64,000 nucleotides of DNA from Malachius bipustulatus (Eukaryota; Arthropoda; Insecta; Coleoptera; Melyridae): contig OU342632.1 in the NCBI GenBank assembly GCA_910589415.1, forward strand, positions 30,331,637 to 30,395,636, written 5' to 3'. Shown piece after piece: positions 36,918-46,864 of this stretch (its first letter is position 1; every line of letters starts with the position of its first letter). Both the position numbers and the translations under genes were made by a program. A model generated the notes under the pieces. The model was not told the origin of the DNA, searched no databases, and saw nothing but the letters and a program-made list of their open reading frames with translations.

Positions 36918-38691
36918 GTATTTGGCTTATTAATAAAGTTATTTATTTTAAAATATGTACTTGATGAGATTTATTCACGATGGACCTAAGCTAGAAACGC
37001 CACAAAAAATTGAGATGTGCATTCAGAGGATATAAATTAGTATCTATTGCAAATATTCACATTGTCAACTGTCTATTGTAAGGGATTCAGGATAGCGGTT
37101 TCCTTCGCATTCTAGCAAGCAAATCTGCTTTATTACCGTTCCTGGTGTTCTTAATTCTGTGAAAAATACATACCCTTGCTTACAGCTCCTATATAGAGTA
37201 GCTATACCCTTGCTTACCAAATACGCTTAAATGTCAATACAGAGGCCTTAAAACGCGCGACAATTTTTACAGCGCCCTCATGCAGGCCTTGGTGTCACTA
37301 AGCTGTTTTCAAATTAAAAGCTAGGTAGCTTTTCACGTATTCTATATTCTCAGGTCCAAACAGAGACGAGTTCCTTTTTCCGAACAGTTACTGGATCGCC
37401 ATTTCATAATTTTCCGTCACCTTTCTTTACTAGCACGGACAATTGATTATAGTCCTTCCGGATTTTGCTATATCTAAGGTACAAATAGAACGGGATGGTA
37501 TGATATGTATAAATAAAAAATGGATGACCCGCCTACACCAACACCAAGATATTCCGCTATATCGCTATCACCGCCGCTGTAACGGGAGATCAGTTATATT
37601 GAAAATGTCATACTATGCTGAATACACCAAATCACAAAATATGAATTTTAAAAATGATACCTGCGTAAATAGAAAATTTTGTACAATCAAATTGGTCGCT
37701 TTTTATCGCAAAAATCCACTTCTTCTTTCAGCTTTCAGAAATCGATATCTCATGCCTTCCTGAACGAGAAAAAGGCACAACAAAGATTATAAGATGGCAC
37801 TTTAAAACGAAAATTATTTTAACACAGTGATTTTGAAAGTAATATTATCAAACTATTATATACTCATGTGAATAAACCATATTTCTGATCTGATCTCCAC
37901 CAACAGCAGCACTCTATTGGTGCTTTTTTAGAACTGCTCACAGTACTCGCCTCATTCTCCCAAAATTCCTAGAAGGCGTAATTTTACGGCAACCTTTTGG
38001 TAGAAATGAAAACACTAAATAAAATTAAAAATTAAAAAAATTGGTCATAATTTTATCTCCCCCAAAACGTTGCGGTGAAATTAGGATTGTCCAACGTCAA
38101 CCAAACTGTATTATCGACTCGATATATTTCAGGTGGATTCACACCAAAACCTTTTCATTTCCAGCACATATAGTGAAATTTCATTAACTCTGATGGTAAT
38201 AAGAAAGAAGGTTAATTAGTGGTGGAAGGGAGGCGCTATGTTCTTTTACCTCAACGACCGTCCCATAGCTGTTTGGAGGGTATCTGCATACCCTTCCTGA
38301 CGTTTTTAATCAAAGATAGAGGCCTGCTGCCGGCGTGGCTAGTGGAGTGGTGGCCATGGCTATTACGTGTAAAAAGAAGATCTTGGCTTTGACATTCACT
38401 ATTCACAAAAACGTGCCGTCACAGAATAGACTCATTGTCATTAGTAACTCATTAGTCTATTCTGATTCTGTGGTGCCGTCGTGCCGAATTTTGTCATTAT
38501 ATTTTTATATGTTTTGTGTCAGTGTCAGTGGAGTAAGAAAGAAGTGTACTTTTTTTGTTTTTAATTTAAATAAAATAAATAAGAATGAAAAACAATTATT
38601 ATTATATTTAACGACTGGACTAATAGTAATAGAATGAATAAGTGATTTTTTGAAGGTTAAGTGAACAGTAACCCTTACAGTATTTTAACTG
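36918..38691. other. Intergenic region before SAP30BP
   Basis: No gene is recognised. The open frame at 37443-37763 has no domain and unlikely codon use. A small imperfect hairpin with ACAGAATAGACT and AGTCTATTCTG lies near 38420-38475. The last few hundred bases are presumably the SAP30BP promoter and 5' UTR, but no core element stands out. Confidence 0.4.
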
Positions 38692-39561
38692 ATGAAGATG
38701 TCCCGCAGCTCCGCACTAGCGTCACTAACGGCAACCTACACGGACTCCGAAGCAGAAGATGACGACACCAACGAAAATGAGAACCAAGACGACAATTCCC
38801 AGCGAACAAAAAGCCCCTCCCCGGGCTCCAAATCCACCCCGAACTCCACTTACTCCCGCCCGTCCAGTCCCTTACCCGTAAGAGTGACGGCCAAGGTGGC
38901 GACGCTGGTGTCGTACGCCCACGACGACACCGTCGTCTCGGACGAAGAGGGCTACACCGACCCTTCCGCGCCCGAAACCCAGGTCATCATAATGAGCGAT
39001 CCCGAAGAGAGCAGGCCCGAGCCTTCGGAACCGTTCGAGGAGGACGGCATCCAGATACCACCCGAGCCCCCCAGTCAGTGCTCGCTTGACCTGCAGGAGA
39101 AGATTCTCAAGCTGTACGAGAAGATGCAGACGCAGCAGCTCGATATGAACGCTCTCATACAGAAGAGGAAAGACTTTCGGAATCCCAGCATTTATATGAA
39201 GTTGATCGAGTTCTGTGGTATCAACGAATTAGGAACGAATTATCCACCAGCAATATACGACCCGTTGAAGTGGAGTAAGGAATCTTACTACGAGGAATTG
39301 GCGAAGGTGCAGAAATCAGAAATGGAGAAGCGCGAGAAGGAGAGAAAGTCGAAAGTGGAGTTCGTTTCCGGAACAAAGAAGCAGGAAGAGGATGCGAAGA
39401 AGCGGAAAAGTAAATGGGACATGCCCGGCGGGAACTCATCAAGCGGCACGCAGATCAAACCTGCTGGATTGGTGCAACCGTCATTGACGAATAACGCGAC
39501 CGGGACTAAGAGTACTGTTATCTCGGCTTTTGGTTCACTGCCCAAAAAACCCAGAATGTAA
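38692..39561 (+). CDS. SAP30BP: SAP30-binding protein (HCNGP family)
   Basis: One uninterrupted frame of 289 residues (human about 308), starting MKMSRSSALASLTATYTDSE; the second Met, two codons on, is an alternative start. Residues 1-135 are acidic and Ser/Pro-rich, hence disordered. Residues about 145-215 are the conserved HCNGP domain (LQEKILKLYEKMQ, NPSIYMKLIEFCGINELGTN and YPPAIYDPLKW). A lysine/glutamate helix and basic tail ending LPKKPRM follow. The family is nuclear, binds the SAP30/Sin3 deacetylase complex and has been linked to splicing of short introns. The gene has no intron here although vertebrate relatives have many. A retrocopy is possible, but there is no poly(A) tract or flanking direct repeat and the frame is intact. 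Confidence 0.92.
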   Translation: MKMSRSSALASLTATYTDSEAEDDDTNENENQDDNSQRTKSPSPGSKSTPNSTYSRPSSPLPVRVTAKVATLVSYAHDDTVVSDEEGYTDPSAPETQVIIMSDPEESRPEPSEPFEEDGIQIPPEPPSQCSLDLQEKILKLYEKMQTQQLDMNALIQKRKDFRNPSIYMKLIEFCGINELGTNYPPAIYDPLKWSKESYYEELAKVQKSEMEKREKERKSKVEFVSGTKKQEEDAKKRKSKWDMPGGNSSSGTQIKPAGLVQPSLTNNATGTKSTVISAFGSLPKKPRM

Positions 39562-41186
39562 TTTTTTTCAAGGGAAGTGGGGTTAACATATAAACTGCCC
39601 CTATAAAATTCGTTGTGCCAGTCACGTGCCACCGCATATAATTTTAGCCAAACGCGTTTTTGCTATTATAAGTGATTGTAAAGTCAAATTAGAAATATTT
39701 TTGTTAAATTTGAAAAGCAAAAAATCAAAAACGCGCGTAGCACGTTTTGGACACAGGAAAAGGTTATACTTTACATAGTGCCTAATCAACGCGCTTCGCG
39801 CGGTGTCTAACAACGCGTTAGGTACGGTACTTACCTACTCCACGCGGCTTCTTCGCCAACTAATTTTTTTTATTTTTTTATTTTTTTTTTAATTTATTCT
39901 TGAAATCAACAACGCGCCTGGCGCAGTACGGGCACATGTTATAAGTAACATTAAACGCGCGTCGCGCGTTGAGGGCAGTGAATGTGTTAATGTTGTAAAT
40001 TTTTCATTCGATAGATTTCAATCCTGCGTTTAAAAGTACAAAATGCCAAGTTAAATTAATTAAATTGATACATATAAGTTATTTTAGTAGACATAATTGT
40101 TATTTCTCAATGCTGCTTAATAAATAATATACCTATAATAATAAAATTTATGTTTTCAACCCTTACTTCCTAGAATCTCTGCATACTTATTGATGATGAA
40201 TAAAACACTAATGTTTTAAAAGATTCTACTGATGTATATTGCTGGATATTAATTAAATTTAATATTATTATATTTAAGATTCTGAACAAATTATATTATG
40301 ACCTTGTTAGTGCTGTTAAAATTTCATTTAAATCTAGTTACTTGTTTTATGATCACTTAGGTTACCATACTGTTGCTATGTTACTATATCAATAATTTTA
40401 TTTACATACGTCTGAAGATGCTACAAAGTAGTGAAACACGTGTAACGTTAATATCCAGCAATATACATCAGTAGAATCTTTTTAAAACGTTAGTGTTTTA
40501 TTCATCATCAATACCTATAATAATTTAAAAAAAAATACTGTCTACAGTTTTTTTTGCATAAAAGAATATGGGAGAATTGGGAAATCGGATATTGTGTCTG
40601 TGTGAACTGATAGCAGTGATAGCTCGCGCACCGGCACCACAGAGATATGCGAGAGGTAGCGTACGCCCGATATCGGGTATGGCTTTACAAACTACAAGAA
40701 GAAGAGTTAAATATGTCTGTTATATTATTTGTATTACAATAATAAAGTAATCTAGACTTATATACATATTTTGCTTTATATTAGATTTGAAATGTCTCGG
40801 GATTTAATAAATACGTCATCTGCTGCCAATTCCAGCAACAACTATGTAGAAGCACCTTTATCCCTTCGCCGTAAAATCCATTGTCTGACCCACAAACGTC
40901 CTGCTTTTTTTGTTTTTCGGTTCCTCATGTGGATTAACAATAATACATACACAAAACGAACTCCAGCACACACTACTTTTGTATCAGCAGCAATTGCTGC
41001 TATTAAAAAATGTATACTGAAGACTAATTATTTCAATATTGTGCTGATTATGTCAGAACAAATTTGTCGCTCAATAATTGTATTGGTTATTCTTCATATC
41101 CACAACTGTGTTTTCACTGTTCATCGCTACAGTTTTTCTTTTCAGTTCATTTTAGACATTTCTAACAATAATGATTAAATAATAAT
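39562..41186. other. 3' region of SAP30BP with CpG palindromes, then foldback and AT-rich DNA
   Basis: From 39650 to 39970 the DNA has repeated AACGCGC words, some in hairpin form (CGCGCTTCGCGCG, CGCGCGTCGCGCG). A TA-flanked foldback is at 40190-40511 (separate entry). The plus frame at 40771-41178 lies in the tail of zinc-finger gene A and lacks any recognisable domain, so it is left out. Confidence 0.45.
40190..40511. mobile_element. Foldback element flanked by TA
   Basis: Arms of about 62 bases (40190-40252 and 40449-40511) are almost exact inverse copies: TTGATGATGAATAAAACACT, AGATTCTACTGATGTATAT and GCTGGATATTAA. The central 195 bases are AT-rich and end with CTGAAGATGCTACAAAGTAG followed by TGAAAC, a motif seen at the ends of some retroelements. 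TA flanks both ends. Confidence 0.65.
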
Positions 41187-42493
41187 TTAATTTTGATGTT
41201 TACGCCTACTACAATGTCTCGTAAAATCACTCTTCTTTCTTGTTTTATAGAAACATTCCTCACACTTGTACACTTCAGTCTCTATAGAATGTTTAAGTTT
41301 ATAATGTTGATCAAAATGACTTTTTCTTCTTGTTTCATAAGAACATTCATGGCATTTATACACCTCAATTATTATAGCATGTTCGAATTTATAATGATTG
41401 ATGAATCTGTCTGTATTTCGTGTTTCAAAAGAACATTTCTGACATTTGTACACTTTTGCTTTTACTGCTTTTGAATGTTGATGTTTATTATGTTTGCTCA
41501 AATCACGTTTGCGTTTTGTTTCGTAAGTACCTTCCTGGCATTTGTGGACTTCCGCTCCGCTTCCTTTTCATGTTTATATTTATAATGTTTGGTCAAATAA
41601 CTTTTACATCTTGTTTGATAAGAATACTCCATGCATTGGTACACTTCAGCTTCTTCAGAATGTTTACAATTATGATGCCTGTTGAAATGACTTTTGTTTT
41701 TTGTTTGATAAGAACACTCCCGACATTTGTATAATTCAGCTTCTGTGATATGTTGAAGTTTATAATGTTGGATCAAACTGCTTTTATATATTGATTCGAA
41801 AGAACATTCATCGCATTTAAACACTTCAGATACCTTTGAATGTTTATATTTGCGATGTGTTGACAAGTCAGCTTTTCTTATTGTTTCATATGAGCATTCC
41901 TCACACTTGTACACTTCAGCTTCTTTAGCGAGTTTACATTTATGTTGGTTGAAACAATATTTCCGTCTCGTTTCATAAGTGCATTCTGCACATTTGTACA
42001 TTTCGGTATGCTGTTTGTGTTTGTGAATATAATGCTGGGCGTAATTATATCTCCTGTTTGTTTTATAAGAGCAGCGTACACAATGGTACTTCATCTCTCC
42101 TTCGCTCACTCTTTCAGAAGATTGCAACTCATTTTCTTGAACAGAGTCGCACCGATCGAGTTCAGCGCCATTATTTATTCCAGAATTTCTCCTCTCCTCC
42201 ACCAGCTCCTCCCATCCCGGTTCATGGTCTTCAATGTTAATTTCTTCTTTTAAGTCCACATTTACCACTTGCAGCTGGAAGTTGACCCAGTGTGAGTCTT
42301 CGGGTTCCTTTTTTACGGAGTGAGGTGGCAAATTAGCATCAACTTCGTGTAATTCAGCGGACAGGTGGCATTTTTTATCATCTTCATCAACTTCAGACTT
42401 CAAAGTTGAGAGTAAGGTGGAAGTATTCCCATAATCTCTAATGATTATCTGGGTTATGTCTTCTTTGTTTTGAAATGAACAACCTGCCCCCAT
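41187..42493 (-). pseudogene. Zinc-finger paralogue A, frameshifted (C2H2 array)
   Basis: Codons 42493-41556 encode an acidic N terminus with LKSE, VKKE and LKEE motifs, then six C2H2 fingers of the C-x2-C-x12-H-x4-H type separated by K-x-A-E-V-Y linkers. A tandem five-base duplication (GCGGA twice on the minus strand, 41551-41560) shifts the frame, so translation ends at 41498. The lost frame continues to 41187 with four more fingers. Finger 2 has lost a histidine, finger 6 has Tyr for its second Cys, and finger 7 has Gly for Cys. The ancestral start also decayed: ATGAGCTGA at 42502-42494 puts a stop two codons in, leaving the ATG at 42493. A shorter six-finger protein might still be made; I favour a decaying gene. 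Fingers 4-5 are nearly identical in DNA to those of paralogue D. Confidence 0.75.
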
Positions 42494-43410
42494 TCAGCTC
42501 ATGATCGTTTTTCTTCCTACTTCAAAATTTATAATTGCAGGGTGCAGTGACTCAGGGTGTATGGAGGACAGCCAGACCGCCACACGACTTCCTTTATGGG
42601 AGTGAGAGATACTAGATACTGTGTGCCTGTGGAAATGGTCAATGGCCAGTGGCCAGAGCCTTTTTTGACTTCATTTAAAAATTATAATAATGGTAAAGGT
42701 GCATTGTACATTATTAATATTAATTATTTAACATTATTAATAATTATTATTACAAGAATTACAAGGTAATAAAATAATAAATAACAAATAAGTAGCTAGA
42801 CCACTAGACCAGCTGAGCTGTGAGCTGAGCTAGAGAGCTACACCACAGAATAATAAAACAAGCAGAAGGCAAACTCGCCGGTGGCGTCTTTGATCTTTTA
42901 GAGACAAGCGACAATAGGGAACCTGTATTACCGACCGCCTACTGTAGCGCATTCTCATTCTCACAAAAAGTTGGGAATTTAACTTCAAAAACGTCAGATT
43001 TTCCATGAACGTACAACTGTCTAAAAATTCGCATAATTTGTTATTAAGTCCGCGTATTTTTTTTTTAATGGTAAACTTTTATTATACTATAGTCCTCTAT
43101 CAATACTTCAAAATCACCTTTTACTGGGACTTTCTAGACAAAAAATGCACCCAGCCCCATCAGCAGACAGTTATGATTGCAGAAAATATACGGAGCTCAG
43201 AATTTCTGTATTCCTGGAAGTTTGTCAGGTAGGTTTTATTACATCTTGATGAATTTTATTTTTAAGGATCAGTATGGATACTAAGATCACACTGCCATTT
43301 GTGTGTCTACCAAGACGCTTTTTCTCAGTTACTACATTAGATATATCGAGTTAAAAATTATACCCAATACTAAAGTCAACAGCTTCGTAGATCTTATAAA
43401 CCCGTAATAT

Positions 43411-44496
43411 CCCAGGCAGCAATCGAACATTCACTGAATGTTAAAAATGAACATTCAGCCAATGTTAGAAACGACAGATTCGTGAACATTCAATGAAGGT
43501 TAGTTTTAAATGTTCAGTGAATGTTCAGATTTAAGCTTCAGTGAACATTTATAAATGAATGTTTACTGAACATTCAAAAATGAACATTCAGCCAATGTGA
43601 AAAACGACAGATTCGTAAACATTCAATGAATATTAGTTTTAAATGTTGAGTGAATGTTTGTTTTTTTTTTATCAAACTGATCATCACTAAGAATTGTATT
43701 ACCTATATGGAGCTGAAAAGCTGAAAAAAATAATACTTACTATGTAGGTGTATTCCATTTATCAATCCATCAGTGAACAATATAAATTATTATTATTATT
43801 ATAAGGTCACATTTTCTCTTCCGTGTTGTTTTTCTTCTTCCTGTCTACATCATAATACCTACCTACCTATAATACCTGGGATGAAGAATTAGATTAGTTT
43901 GCATCACTCTCTGCACCTTATTCTCTCTCCGACCAGACAAGCATAAAATACTTAGCTTGCTGATAATTTATTGTCACTTTTATACCTATCCTATCCTATA
44001 CCTATACATAGGTATATTAATAGTTTAGAAAAACAAGATGAAATGTCAAGAATAGCGGACATATTGTATTGGACACAAGACAAGAGAAAAGAGAATACTG
44101 GGAATGCAATAGACAAGAGAGCTGCGCGCGCAACACCTCCTTGTAATTATAATAAATATAATTCTGGTTTTTATCAATTTTTAAGCCAAATATTTTCGTT
44201 TCAGCATGTAATTTTCCAATTTTTTTTGGTATATGTTATTTACCTGATGTCAGTGTACCTGTATGTAATTGCGTGCAATAAACATTTCATCTTAAACATT
44301 GTATGAATGTTAATTAAACATTGCATTTTGAATGTTCAGTATCTAATGTTCAATGAATGTTTATTCAAGGTCTGAAAACGAACATTAGAATCTGAACGTT
44401 GCCTGAATATTCGGAAAGTCTGTTTAACATTAGAGCAATGTTTAATGTTCGGTGAACATTTAGGGAACATTCAGTGAACATTCCTTGCTGCCTGGG
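43411..44496. mobile_element. DNA element, ends CCCAGGCAGCAA, AT duplication
   Basis: Starts CCCAGGCAGCAA and ends TTGCTGCCTGGG, with AT repeated on both sides. The outer 250 bases at each end are packed with copies of GAACATTCAGTGAATGTTC and halves of it, which would be subterminal binding sites. The centre has microsatellite-like AT-rich DNA and a 111-codon chance frame, no transposase. The target is a known repeat: the related copy at 52019-52260 has the uninterrupted site, so the insertion boundaries are confirmed inside the window. In plan it resembles the CCCAGCAAAC element at 32454. Confidence 0.75.
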
Positions 44497-44728
44497 ATGT
44501 TTTTAATACTTACTGAAAGAGGATTCCTCGATTTCTATTCGTGTTTCATTTTGTTTAATTTTTCAAACTTCGCTTTTTTCCACTTAATACCTACGCCTGT
44601 GACCAAATGTGCCAAAAATATGACATCCAGCTGTTCAAACACTTCAAACATAACCGTGTTAAGTAAACGTCAACGAGTGAATGCGCTACCCTAGCGTAAG
44701 CGTTAGTGTCGGTAATGCAGATTCCCTA
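44497..44728 (+). repeat. Interspersed repeat ending in TAGGG..TATTACCGAC motif (copy 1)
   Basis: This stretch matches 52019-52250 read in reverse. Shared blocks include CTGAAAGAGGATTCC, ACGCCTGTGAC, ATGACATCCAGC, GAGTGAATGCGCTA and the terminal GTCGGTAATGCAG. The repeat also extends left of the inserted element at 43411 by at least 25 bases (CTTATAAACCCGTAATAT). No coding capacity; class unknown. Confidence 0.6.
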
Positions 44729-45329
44729 AGAGACATCACACATCTAGCGGCTGTTGTTTGTTCCGGCGAAGAAGCGCAGAGCCGCATTCAAAACTAATGC
44801 AGTCACTTTGTGCAGGAGTGTACTAGATGTTTTCACAAACATCTATTATGTGTTATGTGTGCTCGCGGTTATAGAGGAGCGCCACTGGTACTACAGGCAA
44901 CAGGCAACGCAATGAGCGATAGAGAGTAGCTGACTCGACCGTTGTGCTCCACCTTGGTGCTCCACCGCTGAGTTCCTCCCTCAACATGGCGGATCTCTAT
45001 GCGCCGAGTAGATGCGCGAACTCGGTTTTTTTATTGAAGTTTGCCTTCTGCTTGTTTCATTCTGTGGCTGGACACTTGTTCTTCTTATTTATGGTTTATG
45101 TCCTTTTATTAGCTTTTTCTATGTTTTTAGCCAGCTATTCTGCGACTGCACAATAGCACAATTTTGTAATTTTGTATGTGTTATCCATTGAATAAAGGAA
45201 AAGTCCAAAAGTCCCAGACCTCCTCCAGGCACAGCGCTTGTTCCAAAAGCAAAACCAAAACAGTAATCTGTTAAAATATCCTTCAAGTTGGAGTTTTATT
45301 AAGAAAATTTTCGAAGCAAAAAAAGCATT

Positions 45330-46157
45330 ATGAGTTCAAATGAGACAAACTGTTGCCCTCAAAAGATAGAAGAGGCCACCCAAACGAGAGACGATAAAAA
45401 GAATTTTACCTTACTCTCAAATTTGAAGCCTGAGGATGAAGAAAATTTTCCAAATTTCCTCCCATCCTCGGAATTAAGCAGTTGTGATGCAAGTTTCCCT
45501 ATTTATTCTATAAAAACGGAACCCGAAGACCTGCTTCAATTCGACTTTCAATCGCAAGCAGAAAACGTGGCCTTGAAAGAAGACGTAGACATGGAAGAAC
45601 ATAAACCGGGATGGGACCTGACCCGGAGAAGCAATGCTGGAACGATTAAGGACGAGCCCTCAGTTCAAAGAAATGAGTTGAAAACTTCGGGAAGTAAGCG
45701 CGAAGGAAAGTTGAAATACAACTGTACGCACTGTCCTTATAAAACGAACAAAACATCTAATTACATCCGGCATTATAACTGTAAACATTCGCAAGAAGCG
45801 GATGTGTACAAATGTGAGGAATGCTCTTATGAAACGAGAAGGAAAAGTGATCTGGTCAAACATTATAAACTTAAACATGCAAAAGAAGCGGAAGTATACA
45901 AATGTCGGGAATGTTCATATGAAACAAGAAATAAGTGTAATTTGACTGAACATTATAAATACAACCATGCTAAAGATGCTAGATTGTATAAATGTGGGGA
46001 GTGTTCTTTTGAAACGAGACGAAAAGGTGATGTTACCAGGCATTATAAATGTAAACACGCAACACAAATTGAAGTGTACAAATGTGAGGAATGTTCTTAT
46101 GAAGCAAGACTTAAAGTGTATTTGAATCGACATTACAGACGTAACCATCTAAAATAA
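45330..46157 (+). CDS. Zinc-finger paralogue B (five C2H2 fingers)
   Basis: An intact single-exon frame of 275 residues. The start ATG follows AAAAAGCATT, the same context as paralogue D (AAGCATTATGAGTTCAAATG). Residues 1-125 are acidic and disordered, with ψKxE motifs LKPE (32), IKTE (61) and LKED (82) and the signature MEEHKPGWD. Five fingers follow from about residue 129: one divergent YNCTHCPYKT finger, then four of the form YKCxECSYETRRKSDL-x2-HYKxKH. Both Cys and both His are present in all five. Linkers are K-E-A-E-V rather than TGEKP. The family is not one I can name; the fingers resemble those of REST-like or CTCF-like DNA-binding proteins of insects. Probable nuclear sequence-specific DNA-binding protein, possibly sumoylated; target unknown. 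Confidence 0.85.
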   Translation: MSSNETNCCPQKIEEATQTRDDKKNFTLLSNLKPEDEENFPNFLPSSELSSCDASFPIYSIKTEPEDLLQFDFQSQAENVALKEDVDMEEHKPGWDLTRRSNAGTIKDEPSVQRNELKTSGSKREGKLKYNCTHCPYKTNKTSNYIRHYNCKHSQEADVYKCEECSYETRRKSDLVKHYKLKHAKEAEVYKCRECSYETRNKCNLTEHYKYNHAKDARLYKCGECSFETRRKGDVTRHYKCKHATQIEVYKCEECSYEARLKVYLNRHYRRNHLK

Positions 46158-46364
46158 AATGACATCTGTATGGTAACCATGTCAGGTTAGGTTTTTTTCC
46201 CTTAAAATTTACGGCTTTTTGCTTTATCTTTTATATTTTACTTTTATTCTTCAATTTTTTTGAAATTTCAGGGTAAAAATCGAACATCACCAATGACCTG
46301 ACTTAGTGGAGGGACACTAGTGTAGGGGAACTCAGGGTGTCGATCATCAACATTACCGACAAAG

Positions 46365-46499
46365 GAAGTTTGATGTATACACCACAAAAGAGAAGACAAA
46401 GAAGAAGACCAGCAACACAGTGGAGAGAAGGAATTGAAAAATGTACGAGAGTTGTAGATCTTAAGGATAATGACTGGAAGGATAGGGATAAATGCTGAT
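46365..46499 (+). pseudogene. LINE reverse transcriptase C-terminal remnant
   Basis: One plus frame reads KRRQRRRPATQWREGIEKC followed by a WKDRDK-like segment and a stop. This matches the arginine-rich tail (GRPxxRWxDDIE..) that ends the ORF2 protein of many non-LTR retrotransposons of the RTE/Jockey group. Nothing of the polymerase core is left upstream in frame, so this is a 5'-truncated, dead copy. The identification rests on this one short motif. Confidence 0.6.
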
Positions 46500-46646
46500 C
46501 GAAATAGGGGATGCAGCACACGCTGTAGGACCCCCATTTATATATGTGTGTAGTAGTGTGTGTTCAATTTTATCCAGCTTCATGAAAAGTAGTATAGCTA
46601 CTTCTGCGTCTTTGTCATTACAATGGGATATTTTTTAATTGACTAA

Positions 46647-46864
46647 CGGCCAATATTATAAACGCTGGTTAGTTAACTGTCAGATTTCTGTGCCCGATTT
46701 TGAAGCTAATATTGACCTCGAATAACTTTTGTTTACATTTTTGTAATCCCTTTTATGCCAACAGTAAGTAAAATGCAATAATTTCGACCTATAGTCTATA
46801 TCTTCTCCAGAAACGACCACAGAAATCGGCCAGTTAACTTAACCAGCGTTTATAATATTGGCCG
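46647..46864. mobile_element. MITE with TAA duplication (copy 1)
   Basis: 218 bases, ends CGGCCAATATTATAAACGC and complement, flanked by TAA on both sides, the preferred target of PIF/Harbinger elements. The relative at 58568-58787 shares ends and interior blocks (TTTTGAAGCTAATAT, CATTTTTGTAAT, CCACAGAAATC). Confidence 0.75.

Larger units (their letters stand above)
42503..45329. other. Intergenic region between zinc-finger genes A and B
   Basis: It contains the TAGGG..TATTACCGAC motif at 42915, a 1.09 kb DNA element (43411-44496) and the repeat it landed in (to 44728), listed separately. The remainder has no gene. The stretch before 45330 holds the presumed promoter of gene B, but no core promoter is evident. 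Confidence 0.4.

Noticed and set aside
37443..37763. 106-codon plus frame
   Set aside because: No domain, no splice or promoter context, and composition like neighbouring non-coding DNA.
40771..41178. 135-codon plus frame just past paralogue A
   Set aside because: No recognisable domain or plausible codon pattern, and no splice context that would rescue it; likely chance in AT-rich DNA.
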